From positions 5,545,501-5,609,500 of the forward strand of contig NZ_SAUN01000001.1 of the NCBI RefSeq assembly GCF_004011505.1: a stretch of DNA of 64,000 nucleotides, in the 5' to 3' direction. Below, in pieces: positions 1 to 7,695 of this stretch (position 1 is its first letter; each line of letters begins with the position of its first letter). Origin of the DNA: Nonomuraea polychroma (GTDB lineage: Bacteria > Actinomycetota > Actinomycetes > Streptosporangiales > Streptosporangiaceae). The notes beneath the pieces are model-generated. The model was not told the DNA's origin. It worked only from the letters and a program-made list of their open reading frames with translations, and did no database searches. The translations under genes were made by a program, and so were the position numbers.

Positions 1-1
1 G

Positions 2-823
2 CTGAACCTGATCTCCGCCCGCCGTACCCCCAAGAGCGTCATCAGGGTCGCCCAGGAGCACATGAACCTGTCGGCCTACCCCGACACCATCCGCAGGGAG
101 ATCGCCCGCCACTACGGCCGCTTCGACGCGATCACCGTGCTGACGCAGACGAACCGGCTCGAATACCAGCGGCTGCTCCCCGCCACGCCGATCGTGCAGA
201 TCCCGAACGCCGTGCACAAGGTCGACCAGGAACGTTCCCAGCAGGTGAATCCCGTCGTGATCGCGGCCGGCCGGCTGGTGCCGCAGAAGGGGTTCGACCT
301 GCTGATCCCGGCCTTCGCGCAGGTGGTGGCGGAGCATCCGGAGTGGCGGCTGCGCATCTTCGGCACCGGGCCGCGCAAGGGCCAGCTGAGCGGGCTCATC
401 AAGCAGTACGGGCTGCGCGAGCACGTGACGTTGCCCGGGCGCACCGATCGCCTGGAGCGCGAGCTGACCGAGGCCTCCGTGTACGCGCTGAGCTCGCGGT
501 TCGAGGGCCTGCCCATGGTGATGGTCGAGGCGATGACGCACGCGCTGCCCGTGGTGGCCTTCGACTGCCCGACCGGGCCGCGGGACGTGCTGACCGACGG
601 CGTGGACGGGATGCTGGTGCCGCCCCGGGACGTGGACGCGCTGGCCGCTGCGCTGAAGCGCGTCGTCGCGGATCGGAAACTGCGGGTGCGGATGGGAAAA
701 GAGGCGGTGAAAACGTCTCGGGCGTACGCGCCGGAACTCGTGATGCCATTGTGGGAGGATTTGTTCTCTGAGCTGCTGCAGGGCGAGCGCGTGACGGACA
801 ATTTCTGGAGCGGCAGCAGGTAG
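2..823 (+). CDS. GT4-family glycosyltransferase, C-terminal part (cut by window edge)
   Basis: The frame is open from base 2, upstream of the first ATG (62), so the gene begins outside the window; 273 residues are visible. They form the nucleotide-sugar-binding Rossmann half of a retaining GT-B transferase: an AAGRLVPQKGFDLLIPAF segment, then the GT4 E-x7-E signature (SRFEGLPMVMVEAM), a VAFDCPTGPRDVL loop and the DGVDGMLVPP element near the C-terminus. Family knowledge points to transfer of a sugar from a nucleotide donor to a cell-wall or capsular polymer or a glycolipid. The acceptor cannot be told, because the specificity-determining N-terminal domain is missing. No terminator is obvious after the stop. 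Confidence 0.85.
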   Translation: MNLISARRTPKSVIRVAQEHMNLSAYPDTIRREIARHYGRFDAITVLTQTNRLEYQRLLPATPIVQIPNAVHKVDQERSQQVNPVVIAAGRLVPQKGFDLLIPAFAQVVAEHPEWRLRIFGTGPRKGQLSGLIKQYGLREHVTLPGRTDRLERELTEASVYALSSRFEGLPMVMVEAMTHALPVVAFDCPTGPRDVLTDGVDGMLVPPRDVDALAAALKRVVADRKLRVRMGKEAVKTSRAYAPELVMPLWEDLFSELLQGERVTDNFWSGSR

Positions 824-958
824 ACCCCGGTTTCTTTAGACATTCCCCAAAGATCTACCAACCGGAAATCGCGGCGTTATCGGCCTTTCCGGGCGCTTTA
901 TCCCTCAATTTCGCTTATTTCGGCAAAAGCACCCTCAAGGGCGGGGCAGCCTGGGTCA

Positions 959-1840
959 ATGCGTACCTGGAAAGCCATCACGGCCGCCTTGGCAGGCATT
1001 CTTACCCTGGCCACAGGGCTCGCCGCGCCCGCACACGCGAGCGCGTCAGCGCTCCTTCCCGCGGCCGCCGCCGTCGACACCCCCACGGTGTACGGCCGCG
1101 CCGCCTACCTGATCGACGCCTCCTCCGGCAAAGTGTTGTTCGACGACAACGGCACCGAGCGGATGCCGATCGCCAGCCTCACCAAGACGATGACGGCATA
1201 TGTCGTCCTGAAGACCGCCAAGCCGACGGACGTGGTCCAGATCGCTCCCGCCGACGTCTCGTACGCCGAGGACGGCGGCGGCACCACCGCGGACCTGCGT
1301 GCCGGCGACCGCCTCACCGTGAACGAGCTCCTGTACGGCCTGATGCTGCCCTCGGGCGCCGATGCGGCGCACGCCCTGGCCCGCACGTACGGCCCGGGCG
1401 TCGACGGCTTCGTCGCCAAGATGAACGCGACCGCCCGCCAGCTCGGCATGGCCGACACCCAGTACGTCAACGCCGACGGCCTGCCCATGCCGGGCAGCGA
1501 CGGCTACTCCACCGCGCGGGACCAGGCTCTGCTGGCCGCCAAGGCGCTGGAGCTCCCGCTGATCAAGGAGACGGCCGGCACCCGGTACCACTCGCTCGAC
1601 GCCAACGGTGAGCATCGGTCGTACAGCTGGCGCAACACCAACCGGCTCCTGCGGACCACCCCGGACGCGATCGGGCTGAAGACCGGGTTCACCCGGGCGG
1701 CCGGGTTCTGCCTGGCGTTCGCCAGTGAGCAGGACGGGCAGCGCCTGGTGGGCGTGCTGCTCGGGGAGTCCGACTCCAGCCGCCGCTTCGCCACGGCCGA
1801 GGAGTTGCTGACCTGGGGCGCGAGCCGCCAGGCCGCCTGA
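959..1840 (+). CDS. Secreted D-alanyl-D-alanine carboxypeptidase (S11 penicillin-binding protein)
   Basis: 293 residues. A Sec signal peptide (about residues 1-28, ending AHA-SA) is followed by a class A low-molecular-mass PBP fold. The nucleophile motif is SLTK (Ser73-Lys76) and the third motif is KTG (Lys241-Gly243). The second motif, normally SxN, reads Ser132-Gly-Ala, so the usual Asn is replaced; related actinobacterial proteins vary here, and activity is likely but not certain. It trims the terminal D-Ala of peptidoglycan pentapeptides outside the membrane. There is no C-terminal amphipathic anchor, so it may be released. It stands alone, and the ATG at 959 is chosen because the signal peptide begins there. 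The 135 bp upstream show no clear promoter. Confidence 0.92.
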   Translation: MRTWKAITAALAGILTLATGLAAPAHASASALLPAAAAVDTPTVYGRAAYLIDASSGKVLFDDNGTERMPIASLTKTMTAYVVLKTAKPTDVVQIAPADVSYAEDGGGTTADLRAGDRLTVNELLYGLMLPSGADAAHALARTYGPGVDGFVAKMNATARQLGMADTQYVNADGLPMPGSDGYSTARDQALLAAKALELPLIKETAGTRYHSLDANGEHRSYSWRNTNRLLRTTPDAIGLKTGFTRAAGFCLAFASEQDGQRLVGVLLGESDSSRRFATAEELLTWGASRQAA

Positions 1841-1875
1841 CCCCTGAGCGAGCCGGCCGCATGACCCCTGGGCGA

Positions 1876-1904
1876 GCCGGCCGTCCGACGCCGGGGCGGC
1901 CGGC
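1876..1904. terminator. Possible terminator after the carboxypeptidase gene
   Basis: An 8-bp inverted repeat (GCCGGCCG at 1876-1883, CGGCCGGC at 1897-1904) with a 13-nt loop lies 36 bp after the stop. There is no T-run, as is usual in high-GC actinomycetes. A near direct repeat (gcgagccggccg) precedes it, so slippage-type repeats are an alternative explanation. Confidence 0.4.
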
Positions 1905-1976
1905 CGCGTGACGCGAGGCGTGGTCGATCAGCCAACTGGATCCATCGGCCCCATGGACGGTGTTGATCCTTTGGTC

Positions 1977-1982
1977 TAGTTT
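1977..1982 (+). promoter_or_regulatory. Leaderless -10 element of the BNR propeller gene
   Basis: TAGTTT fits TANNNT and ends 7 nt before the ATG at 1990, with no Shine-Dalgarno sequence. That spacing is typical of actinobacterial leaderless transcripts, and it favours 1990 over the upstream in-frame start at 1960. No clear -35 is seen. Confidence 0.45.
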
Positions 1983-1989
1983 GCCCGAC

Positions 1990-3051
1990 ATGAACCTTCG
2001 CATCGCGTTGAGCGCGCTGTCAGCGACCCTCGTACTCGCGGCGGCGGCCCCGTTCCCGGCCCACGCCGGCCCGCTCCGGCTCGGCTGGGAGCTCAAGGAG
2101 ACCGGGGTGACCGCGCGCCTGCGCGGCCTGTCGCCCGTCAGCCGCGACGTGGTCTGGGCCTCCGGCTCGGGCGGCACGGTGCTGAGGACCGTGGACGGTG
2201 GCCGGACCTGGCAGAACGTCTCGCCGCCCGGCACCGCCGCCCTTCAGTTCCGCGACATCGAGGCGTTCGACGCGCGCCGGGCCGTGGCGCTGTCCATCGG
2301 CGAGGGCACCGACTCGCGGGTCTACCGCACCGAGGACGGCGGGCAGACCTGGGCGGAAACGTTCAGGAACGACGAGCCCCGCGCGTTCTACGACTGCCTG
2401 GCGTTCTTCGACCGGTCACACGGGCTGGCCATGAGCGACCCGGTGGACGGCAAGTTCCGGATCCTGGCCACGGAGGACGGCGGGCGCAGCTGGCGGGTGC
2501 TCCCCTCGGACGGCATGCCGGAGGCGCTGCCGGGTGAGGCCGGGTTCGCGGCCAGCGGGCAGTGCCTGGTCACGGCCGGCGGCCGGGACGTGTGGCTGGC
2601 CGCCGGCGGGGCCGAGCGGTCGCGGGTGTTCCACTCGGCGGATCGCGGGCGTACGTGGACGGTGGCCGACACGCCGATCCCGGCCGGGGACCCGGCGCGC
2701 GGCGTGTTCGCGCTGGCCTTCCGCGACCGGCACCGCGGCATCGCGGTCGGCGGCGACTTCCGGCCGGACCAGCAGTCGCCCAGCGCGGGCGCGGTGACCA
2801 GGGACGGCGGCGCCACCTGGCAACCGGCGGCCGTCCCGCCGCCGGCGTACCGGTCCGGGGTGACGTGGTTGCCGTACCCGCCGTTCGCCGCTGTCGCGGT
2901 GGGGCCGTCCGGGAGTGATGTGACGTACTCGGGCGGGCGGAGCTGGGAGACGTTCGACGGCGGGTCGTTCGACACGGTGTCGTGCGCTCGGGACGGGGCT
3001 TGCTGGGCGTCGGGCGAACAGGGCCGCGTCGCCAGGCTCACCATGACGTAA
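1990..3051 (+). CDS. Secreted BNR/Ycf48-like beta-propeller protein
   Basis: 353 residues. The Sec signal peptide (MNLRIALSALSATLVLAAAA to AHA, about 25 residues) fits the ATG at 1990. The mature part carries several BNR/Asp-box-like repeats of the form GGxxWxxxxxP: VDGGRTWQNVSPPG, EDGGQTWAETF, EDGGRSWRVLP, ADRGRTWTVAD, RDGGATWQP, SGGRSWETF. This is the pattern of Ycf48/HCF136-like and WD40/YVTN propellers, often labelled oxidoreductase in actinomycetes. No sialidase catalytic residues were recognised, so an enzymatic role is not supported. An exported binding scaffold is the safest reading. Confidence 0.8.
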   Translation: MNLRIALSALSATLVLAAAAPFPAHAGPLRLGWELKETGVTARLRGLSPVSRDVVWASGSGGTVLRTVDGGRTWQNVSPPGTAALQFRDIEAFDARRAVALSIGEGTDSRVYRTEDGGQTWAETFRNDEPRAFYDCLAFFDRSHGLAMSDPVDGKFRILATEDGGRSWRVLPSDGMPEALPGEAGFAASGQCLVTAGGRDVWLAAGGAERSRVFHSADRGRTWTVADTPIPAGDPARGVFALAFRDRHRGIAVGGDFRPDQQSPSAGAVTRDGGATWQPAAVPPPAYRSGVTWLPYPPFAAVAVGPSGSDVTYSGGRSWETFDGGSFDTVSCARDGACWASGEQGRVARLTMT

Positions 3052-3485
3052 CCCTGGCCCCTCCCTCATCGCGGGCGCGCGTCTCCGTCACCAACGGCCG
3101 CACCGGCGGCGCCTTGACATCCGGGCACGGCACGGCACGCGCACGTGGCGTCGGCGCGCATGCCCGTGGGTGGGGACGCGCCGCTGCAGGGCCCGGGGCT
3201 GCATGCGAGCGCGCGTGCCACACGGCGCATGCCCCGTGGACGCGAACGCCCCCGAGGGGCACGCCATGTGGGGTGCCGGTGCGTGCCGCATGTGGGCGCC
3301 AGTGCGGGGAGATGCGCGGGTGGGGTCGTGCGTGGCACACGGCGCGCATGCCCCCGTGGGTGGGGATGCCCGAAGGGTGCGCCAGGTGCGGGCGCCGTGT
3401 CACTGCCGGCCCGGACGCTGCTGAGGGCGCGTGTGCGTCGGCGGTGCCGACGACTGCGGGCGGGCGTTGATCCGCGGTCCGGGAG
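3052..3485. repeat. Gene-free, GC-rich stretch with degenerate repeats
   Basis: 434 bp between the propeller gene and the convergent AlkB-like gene. ORFs occur on both strands but encode only Arg/Gly/Ala/Pro-rich strings with no recognisable fold, as expected for shadow frames. The DNA contains three related blocks built around gcgcatgccc(c)cgtgg, near 3157, 3225 and 3342. Two of them continue into gtgggtgggga, and two are preceded by tgcca/tggcacacggc. I read it as decayed tandem or dispersed repeats rather than a gene. Confidence 0.5.
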
Positions 3486-4115
3486 TCAGCGGACGCCGCG
3501 GGGGCGGAATTGGATGCTGATGCGCGGGCCCGTCGGGCGGGTCGTCTTCGGGATGGCGTGTTCCCACGTGCGCTGGCAGCTGCCGCCCATCACGATCAGA
3601 TCCCCGTGACCCAGGTCGCGCCGGATCGAGGCACCGCCGCCGCGCGGACGGAGCAGGAGAGGGCGGGGGCAGCCGACCGAGACGATCGCGACCATCGTGT
3701 CCTCGGTGCTTCCCCGGCCGATCGTGTCCCCGTGCCAGGCCACGCTGTCCCGCCCGTCCCGATAGAAGCAGAGTCCGGCCGTGCGGAACGGCTCCCCGAG
3801 CTCCTCCTCGTAATGGGCGTTCAACGCGCGCCGGGCGTCCTCGAGCACCGGGTCCGGCAGGGTCTCGTCCTCGTCGTAGAACTTCAGCAACCGGGGCACG
3901 TCCACCATCCGGTCGTACATCCGCCGCCGCTCCGCCCGCCACGGCACCACCTCGGCGAGCCGTTCGAACAGCGTGTCGGCCCCCGACAGCCAGCCCGGCC
4001 GCAGGTCGATCCAGGCGCCCTGGCCCAGATGCGTCCGGCGCACGGTGTCGCCGAGCGGACCGACGCCGAGCTCCTCGTCGAGGCCCAGCAGAGATGCTTG
4101 GAACGCGGCTGTCAT
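3486..4115 (-). CDS. AlkB-like 2-oxoglutarate/Fe(II) dioxygenase
   Basis: 209 residues from the ATG at 4115, preceded by a leaderless -10. The double-stranded beta-helix iron site is visible: HxD in AWHGDTIG, the distal His in WEHAIPKT, and the 2-oxoglutarate-binding Arg in RISIQFRPR. The N-terminal GAWIDLRPGWLSGADTLF segment matches the nucleotide-recognition lid of bacterial AlkB homologues. By family, it demethylates N1-methyladenine or N3-methylcytosine in DNA or RNA, releasing formaldehyde. It is transcribed away from the VOC gene and converges on the repeat stretch. The upstream in-frame ATG at 4145 would overlap the divergent promoter region and is less likely. Confidence 0.88.
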   Translation of the reverse strand: MTAAFQASLLGLDEELGVGPLGDTVRRTHLGQGAWIDLRPGWLSGADTLFERLAEVVPWRAERRRMYDRMVDVPRLLKFYDEDETLPDPVLEDARRALNAHYEEELGEPFRTAGLCFYRDGRDSVAWHGDTIGRGSTEDTMVAIVSVGCPRPLLLRPRGGGASIRRDLGHGDLIVMGGSCQRTWEHAIPKTTRPTGPRISIQFRPRGVR

Positions 4116-4122
4116 AGTGTCG

Positions 4123-4128
4123 ATTCTA
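4123..4128 (-). promoter_or_regulatory. Leaderless -10 element of the AlkB-like gene
   Basis: On the minus strand TAGAAT ends 7 nt before the ATG at 4115, and there is no ribosome binding site. This fits a leaderless transcript and fixes the start. Confidence 0.5.
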
Positions 4129-4276
4129 TGCCATGGTTCAAACACATATTCGAGGTGGCCGTGGCCTGTGGGGCGTGCGACGCTGTCAGTCGCCGGATTC
4201 GAGTGGCGTCGCCCTCAGACCGCGCCGTGAGGTGAGGAGGCCACCACACCGATTCGTCACGCGAAGGAGCCACGTC

Positions 4277-5044
4277 ATGCTCACCACCCATTACCTTCCG
4301 GGCACCCCCTGCTGGATCGACGTCAACAGCCCTGACGTCGACCGTTCCGCGGCGTTCTACACCGGGCTGTTCGGCTGGGAGTCGCTCACGCTCGGCCCCG
4401 AGCACAGGGACTACCGCTTGTGTCAGGTCGACGGCAAGACCGTCGCCGGGATCAGCCACGCCACCGAGGACAACCCGGCCGCGGCCTGGCTGACGTACTT
4501 CCAGACGCCTGACGCCGACACCGTCGCCAAGACGATCGAGCAGGCGGGCGGCACGGTCGTCGCCCCACCGCGCGACATCGAGGGACAGGGCCGGATGGCG
4601 GTGTTCGCCGATCCGGCGGGGGCGAGGTTCGCCGTGTGGCAGCCGGGCGCGACCAAAGGGCTCGAGCTGGTCACGGAGCCGGGTTCGCTCGGCTGGATCG
4701 AGCTCTACGTTCCCGACCTCGCCGTCGCGCGCACTTTCTACGAGGCGGTCTTCGGCTGGTCGATCCAGGACATGCCGATGGGCGACCTGTCCTATCCCGT
4801 GGTCTCCCCCGCCGGGGGCGGCGAGGAGTCGTCGATGGCCGGGCTCGCCGAGCTGGAGCCCGGCGACAGCTCGCACTGGCTGCCGTTCTTCGAGGTGCCG
4901 GACTGCGACGCCACGGTGGCCATGGCGCAACAGCTCGGCGGCACGGTGCGGGGTCCTGCGATGAGTTATGAGGGGGTGGGGCGCATAGCGGTCCTCATCG
5001 ATCCGCACGGGGCCCGCTTCGCGGTCGTCACCAGCGCGGAGTGA
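4277..5044 (+). CDS. Double-domain VOC (glyoxalase/bleomycin-resistance-like) protein
   Basis: 255 residues with two vicinal-oxygen-chelate modules. The first begins PCWIDVNSPDVDRSAAFYTGLFGW and ends FADPAGARFAVWQPG. The second begins GWIELYVPDLAVARTFYEAVFGW and ends LIDPHGARFAVVTS. Repeated GxEExx-type metal-ligand positions are not clear, so a binding or detoxification role is as likely as a metalloenzyme. The start is the ATG at 4277, with a GAAGGAG ribosome site 7 nt upstream; the longer frame from 4133 has a low-quality N-terminus. The gene is followed by a strong terminator hairpin and appears monocistronic. Confidence 0.85.
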   Translation: MLTTHYLPGTPCWIDVNSPDVDRSAAFYTGLFGWESLTLGPEHRDYRLCQVDGKTVAGISHATEDNPAAAWLTYFQTPDADTVAKTIEQAGGTVVAPPRDIEGQGRMAVFADPAGARFAVWQPGATKGLELVTEPGSLGWIELYVPDLAVARTFYEAVFGWSIQDMPMGDLSYPVVSPAGGGEESSMAGLAELEPGDSSHWLPFFEVPDCDATVAMAQQLGGTVRGPAMSYEGVGRIAVLIDPHGARFAVVTSAE

Positions 5045-5052
5045 GCGGCTGG

Positions 5053-5090
5053 GCCCGGCCTGTGCGGCACGCAGCCCGTACAGGCCGGGC
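5053..5090 (+). terminator. Strong hairpin terminator after the VOC gene
   Basis: Perfect 11-bp stem (GCCCGGCCTGT at 5053-5063, ACAGGCCGGGC at 5080-5090) with a 16-nt loop, starting 9 bp after the stop. There is no U-tract, as in many high-GC intrinsic terminators. Confidence 0.7.
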
Positions 5091-5126
5091 CGGGTCCCCC
5101 GCCGCATGATCCCGCGACGTCCAGCT

Positions 5127-5136
5127 CAAGCGCTTG
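5127..5136. promoter_or_regulatory. LacI-type palindrome (orphan)
   Basis: CAAGCGCTTG is a perfect 10-bp palindrome with the central CG of LacI/GalR operators. It lies between the VOC terminator and a pseudogene, with no obvious intact target gene, so it may be a relic or chance. Confidence 0.25.
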
Positions 5137-5199
5137 CATCCGCGCACCTTCCCGTCGCCCGCCTTTCCTAACATCGGCTCCTCCGCGCGCTCTGCCCGC

Positions 5200-5466
5200 C
5201 GTCGGCGGGCCGCCGCTCGGGGTGATGCTGCACCAGGCGCCGCGGCCAGCCAGCTCGTCATACCCCCATGGCTGGTCAGCCTCGGTGCGCGGGCCGCCCC
5301 GGCGAGCAGCCGGTTGAGCAGCGCGCCCGGCCGGCGTCCGGGCGCCCAGCACCTCGCACAGCCGCGCCGCCACCGCCCGCATGCCCGTGACGTCCGCCTC
5401 GCACAGGTCGAGGTCTCCGGCCTCGCCGTGGTCGCGCAGGACGCAGGGCAAACCGACCGGGCTGTG
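5200..5466 (-). pseudogene. Remnant of a CGNR/ABATE-domain regulator, frameshifted
   Basis: Reading the minus strand, LRDHGEAGDLDLCEADVTG followed by MRAVAARLCEVLGA (about 5430-5330) resembles the middle of the ABATE (stress-induced regulator) N-terminal domain. After a frame change near 5325 the alignment resumes with ALLNRLLAGAARAPRLTSHG (to about 5263), the conserved ABATE core that precedes the zinc-finger half. Neither frame has a plausible start of its own. The C-terminal CGNR zinc finger is not found, and the fragment begins directly against the stop of the neighbouring propeller gene. I read it as the frameshifted remains of a one-component transcription regulator. The family match is from memory of the motif. 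Confidence 0.5.
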
Positions 5467-5468
5467 GG

Positions 5469-6437
5469 TCAGCCGCCGCAGGCGGCGAACACGAAGGTGT
5501 CCTTCAGGACCGCGTACCGGTCCCTGACCTTGACCGCGCCGGTCCCCGTGTCGATCTGGACGACCGTCATCCTGGTGGAGCCGGACAGGTGGCGGACCAG
5601 GTGGAGGGTCACCTGGGTATCGCCAGTCCAGTCGATCATGTCGAGGTCGCCGGCCGGCAGTTTGATCTTCTTGCGGTCGGTGACCTGGTCGGACTCCAGG
5701 TCGTACAGCACCAGCTCCGGCTTGTCCCCCTGCACGATGTTCGCCACGGTACGCCCGTCGGCGGCCAGCGCCTGCGGCCCGTTCACCGCGACGACCTGCG
5801 GCGGTGTAGCACGATGCAGCTGCTCCCCCGCGTCGCTGTAGGCCAGCAGGTCGGTGACGGTCTCGCCGGCGTCGAAGGTGGCGAGCACCTCATCTCCGTC
5901 GCCGCTGAAGCCCAGCACGGCCAGGTCGGCCGGCACGGTGCCGAGCCGGTCGCCGGTGGCGGTGTCGAAGAGGCGGGTGGCGTGGGACTTCTCGTCGCTG
6001 AAGATCGCGGCCAGCCGGCCGCCGTCGTCGGACAGCATCAGCGTCACCTCGTTCTGGCCGACCCGCGGCAGCGCGTCTTTGGCCAGCAGCTTGACGCCGC
6101 CCCCGAGTGTCCGGACGGCGAGTCTGCCGGTCTTGGTGAAGTACGCGACCCGCTGCCCGTTCCCGCTGACCGCGATGGCCGCCGGGAAGTGGCGGGTGGA
6201 CTTGCCCTTCTCGTCGAGGGCGACCCCTTGCGCGTCGCCCAGCGTCACCTGCTTGCCGCTGTGCATGACGAGCCGCCAGCCGCCGCACGGCCTCGTCTCG
6301 TCCCCCCGGTCTTCGCAGCTCTTGATGGAGGCGTACCTGATGCTGTCGTGGTGGTGCGGACTGGCGTGCACGGCCGCCGGGGCCGCGACCAGGGCGACGA
6401 GCGCGGCGGTGAGGGTCGTGAAGATCGTGGTTCTCAT
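5469..6437 (-). CDS. Secreted TolB/WD40-like propeller protein, paralogue 2
   Basis: 322 residues from the ATG at 6437, which sits 8 nt after a GGGGAG ribosome site. That site overlaps the stop of the gene upstream; an alternative GTG at 6444-6446 overlaps the same stop. A Sec signal peptide (to about AVHA) precedes YASIKSCEDRGDETRPCGGW and a series of blades (AIAVSGNGQRVAYF, EVTLMLSDDGGRLAAIFSD, VLGFSGDGDEVLATFD). It is clearly paralogous to the neighbouring gene, including the paired Cys (SCxD...RPCGxW) that could form a disulfide. The genes are 5 bp apart and probably co-translated. The function is unknown; the TolB-like folding is inferred from repeat spacing. Confidence 0.8.
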   Translation of the reverse strand: MRTTIFTTLTAALVALVAAPAAVHASPHHHDSIRYASIKSCEDRGDETRPCGGWRLVMHSGKQVTLGDAQGVALDEKGKSTRHFPAAIAVSGNGQRVAYFTKTGRLAVRTLGGGVKLLAKDALPRVGQNEVTLMLSDDGGRLAAIFSDEKSHATRLFDTATGDRLGTVPADLAVLGFSGDGDEVLATFDAGETVTDLLAYSDAGEQLHRATPPQVVAVNGPQALAADGRTVANIVQGDKPELVLYDLESDQVTDRKKIKLPAGDLDMIDWTGDTQVTLHLVRHLSGSTRMTVVQIDTGTGAVKVRDRYAVLKDTFVFAACGG

Positions 6438-6442
6438 GTGGG

Positions 6443-7447
6443 TCACTCCCCGGCCGCGAAGTAGGCGTATCTGGTCTTGCTGATCGTGTACTTGTCGGCC
6501 TGCGTGGCCTCTCGGGTCTCGGGGTCGACGGTGAGCACCCGTATCACCGCCGGCATCCCGTCCTCCCCGCTGTGCACGACCACGTCGAGCCGCCCGTCCG
6601 CGGTCCAGTACGGCGCGTACGGCACCGCGCCGGGCTTGACCGGCAGGTCCCCGCTCGCGGAGAGGTCCCCGGTCTCCAGGTCGTAGATCCGCACCCTCGG
6701 CGGCTGCTTCGTCTCAGGGTCGCCGGCCGTGAACGTCGCCACGGTCTTGCCGTCGGGGGCCAGGGCGTGCGCGAGGGCGTTCGCGACGACCTGGGGCGGC
6801 GTGCTCTTGATCGGGGCGCCGCCGTCGAGGGGGTAGGCGTGCATGGCGGTGGTGTTGTCGCCCTGGTAGCGGGTGGCGAGGACCTCATCGCCGTCGCCGC
6901 TGAAGCCCAGCATCGTGTCATCGGCGGGCAGCGTGATGATCTTGCCGGTGACGACCGTGACGACCTTGGCGGGCAGGCGAGAGGGGTCGTCCAGGTAGTC
7001 GATCAGGATCTTGTCGCCCCTCGGTGACAGGTCGACGCCGATCTCGTCGGTGCCGATGCCCTTGGGCACCACCGACTTCGGCAGCACCGTGGCCGGGCCG
7101 CCGGCGACCCGGCGGACGACCAGGCGGTGGTCGCCGGCGCGTTCGTAGGCGAGCACCTTCCCGTCCGCGCTGATCGCGAACGTGCCCGAGTCGCGGACCT
7201 CCTTCCCCGCAGCGTCGATCTTGGTGATGGCCGCGTCGCGCACGGTGGCCTGCGTGCCGTCGCTTCGCAGCAGCCGCCAGTGGCCGCAGGGGCGGGAGTC
7301 GCCTTCCTTCTTGTCGTAGCAGGACTTGATCCAGGCGGCGCGGGCCACCGCGGGCCCGGTCCGCGCGTGGGCGGCGCCGGGTACGAGCCCCAGCCCGCCG
7401 AGGACCGCCGCCGCCAGGAGGGCGGCGGTCGCTGAGTGATGCCTCAT
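6443..7447 (-). CDS. Secreted TolB/WD40-like propeller protein, paralogue 1
   Basis: 334 residues. The ATG at 7447 is preceded by AAAGGA at 8 nt spacing and begins a Sec signal peptide (MRHHSATAALLAAAVLGGLG to AHA). The longer frame starting at 7486 is not supported. The shared core IKSCYDKKEGDSRPCGHWRL and blade motifs such as LGFSGDGDEVLATRYQGD and ALAPDGKTVATFTAGD pair it with the downstream gene. The SGDGDEVLAT blade is the best conserved segment between the two. It is the first gene of a two-gene operon of extracellular propellers with no adjacent enzyme, so the ligand or partner is unknown. Confidence 0.82.
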   Translation of the reverse strand: MRHHSATAALLAAAVLGGLGLVPGAAHARTGPAVARAAWIKSCYDKKEGDSRPCGHWRLLRSDGTQATVRDAAITKIDAAGKEVRDSGTFAISADGKVLAYERAGDHRLVVRRVAGGPATVLPKSVVPKGIGTDEIGVDLSPRGDKILIDYLDDPSRLPAKVVTVVTGKIITLPADDTMLGFSGDGDEVLATRYQGDNTTAMHAYPLDGGAPIKSTPPQVVANALAHALAPDGKTVATFTAGDPETKQPPRVRIYDLETGDLSASGDLPVKPGAVPYAPYWTADGRLDVVVHSGEDGMPAVIRVLTVDPETREATQADKYTISKTRYAYFAAGE

Positions 7448-7695
7448 GGCTGTGGTCCTTTCGCTCACCTGCTTAGATCCGCACATGCCGTGTCCGGTTG
7501 GTCACAGATCAGCCACGGCTGTCCGTCGGACGTGGAGCGTGAGAGTCTCGGACGGTGAACCTGTGGGAGATGGCCGATCTGAGCACCCGTGGGCATTGCG
7601 GGTGGCGGCTCGCGAACCACTTGACCGTCGCTGCCATCCATGTCTAGATCAAAAGGTTGATCGTTCCCGATCGGAGGATTCGGCATGGCATCGGC

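Noticed and set aside
2982..3609. Overlapping ORFs in the gene-free stretch on both strands
   Set aside because: Arg/Gly/Ala-rich translations without a fold, overlapping on both strands in GC-rich repetitive DNA; no ribosome sites.
5134..5841. 235-aa plus-strand ORF
   Set aside because: Antisense to the propeller gene and to the regulator relic; composition is that of a shadow frame.
7555..7647. 30-codon GTG ORF before the Pro/Ala-rich gene
   Set aside because: It has some plausible residues (MNLWEMADLSTRGHCGWRLA) but no ribosome site, no known relatives and a length that could arise by chance.
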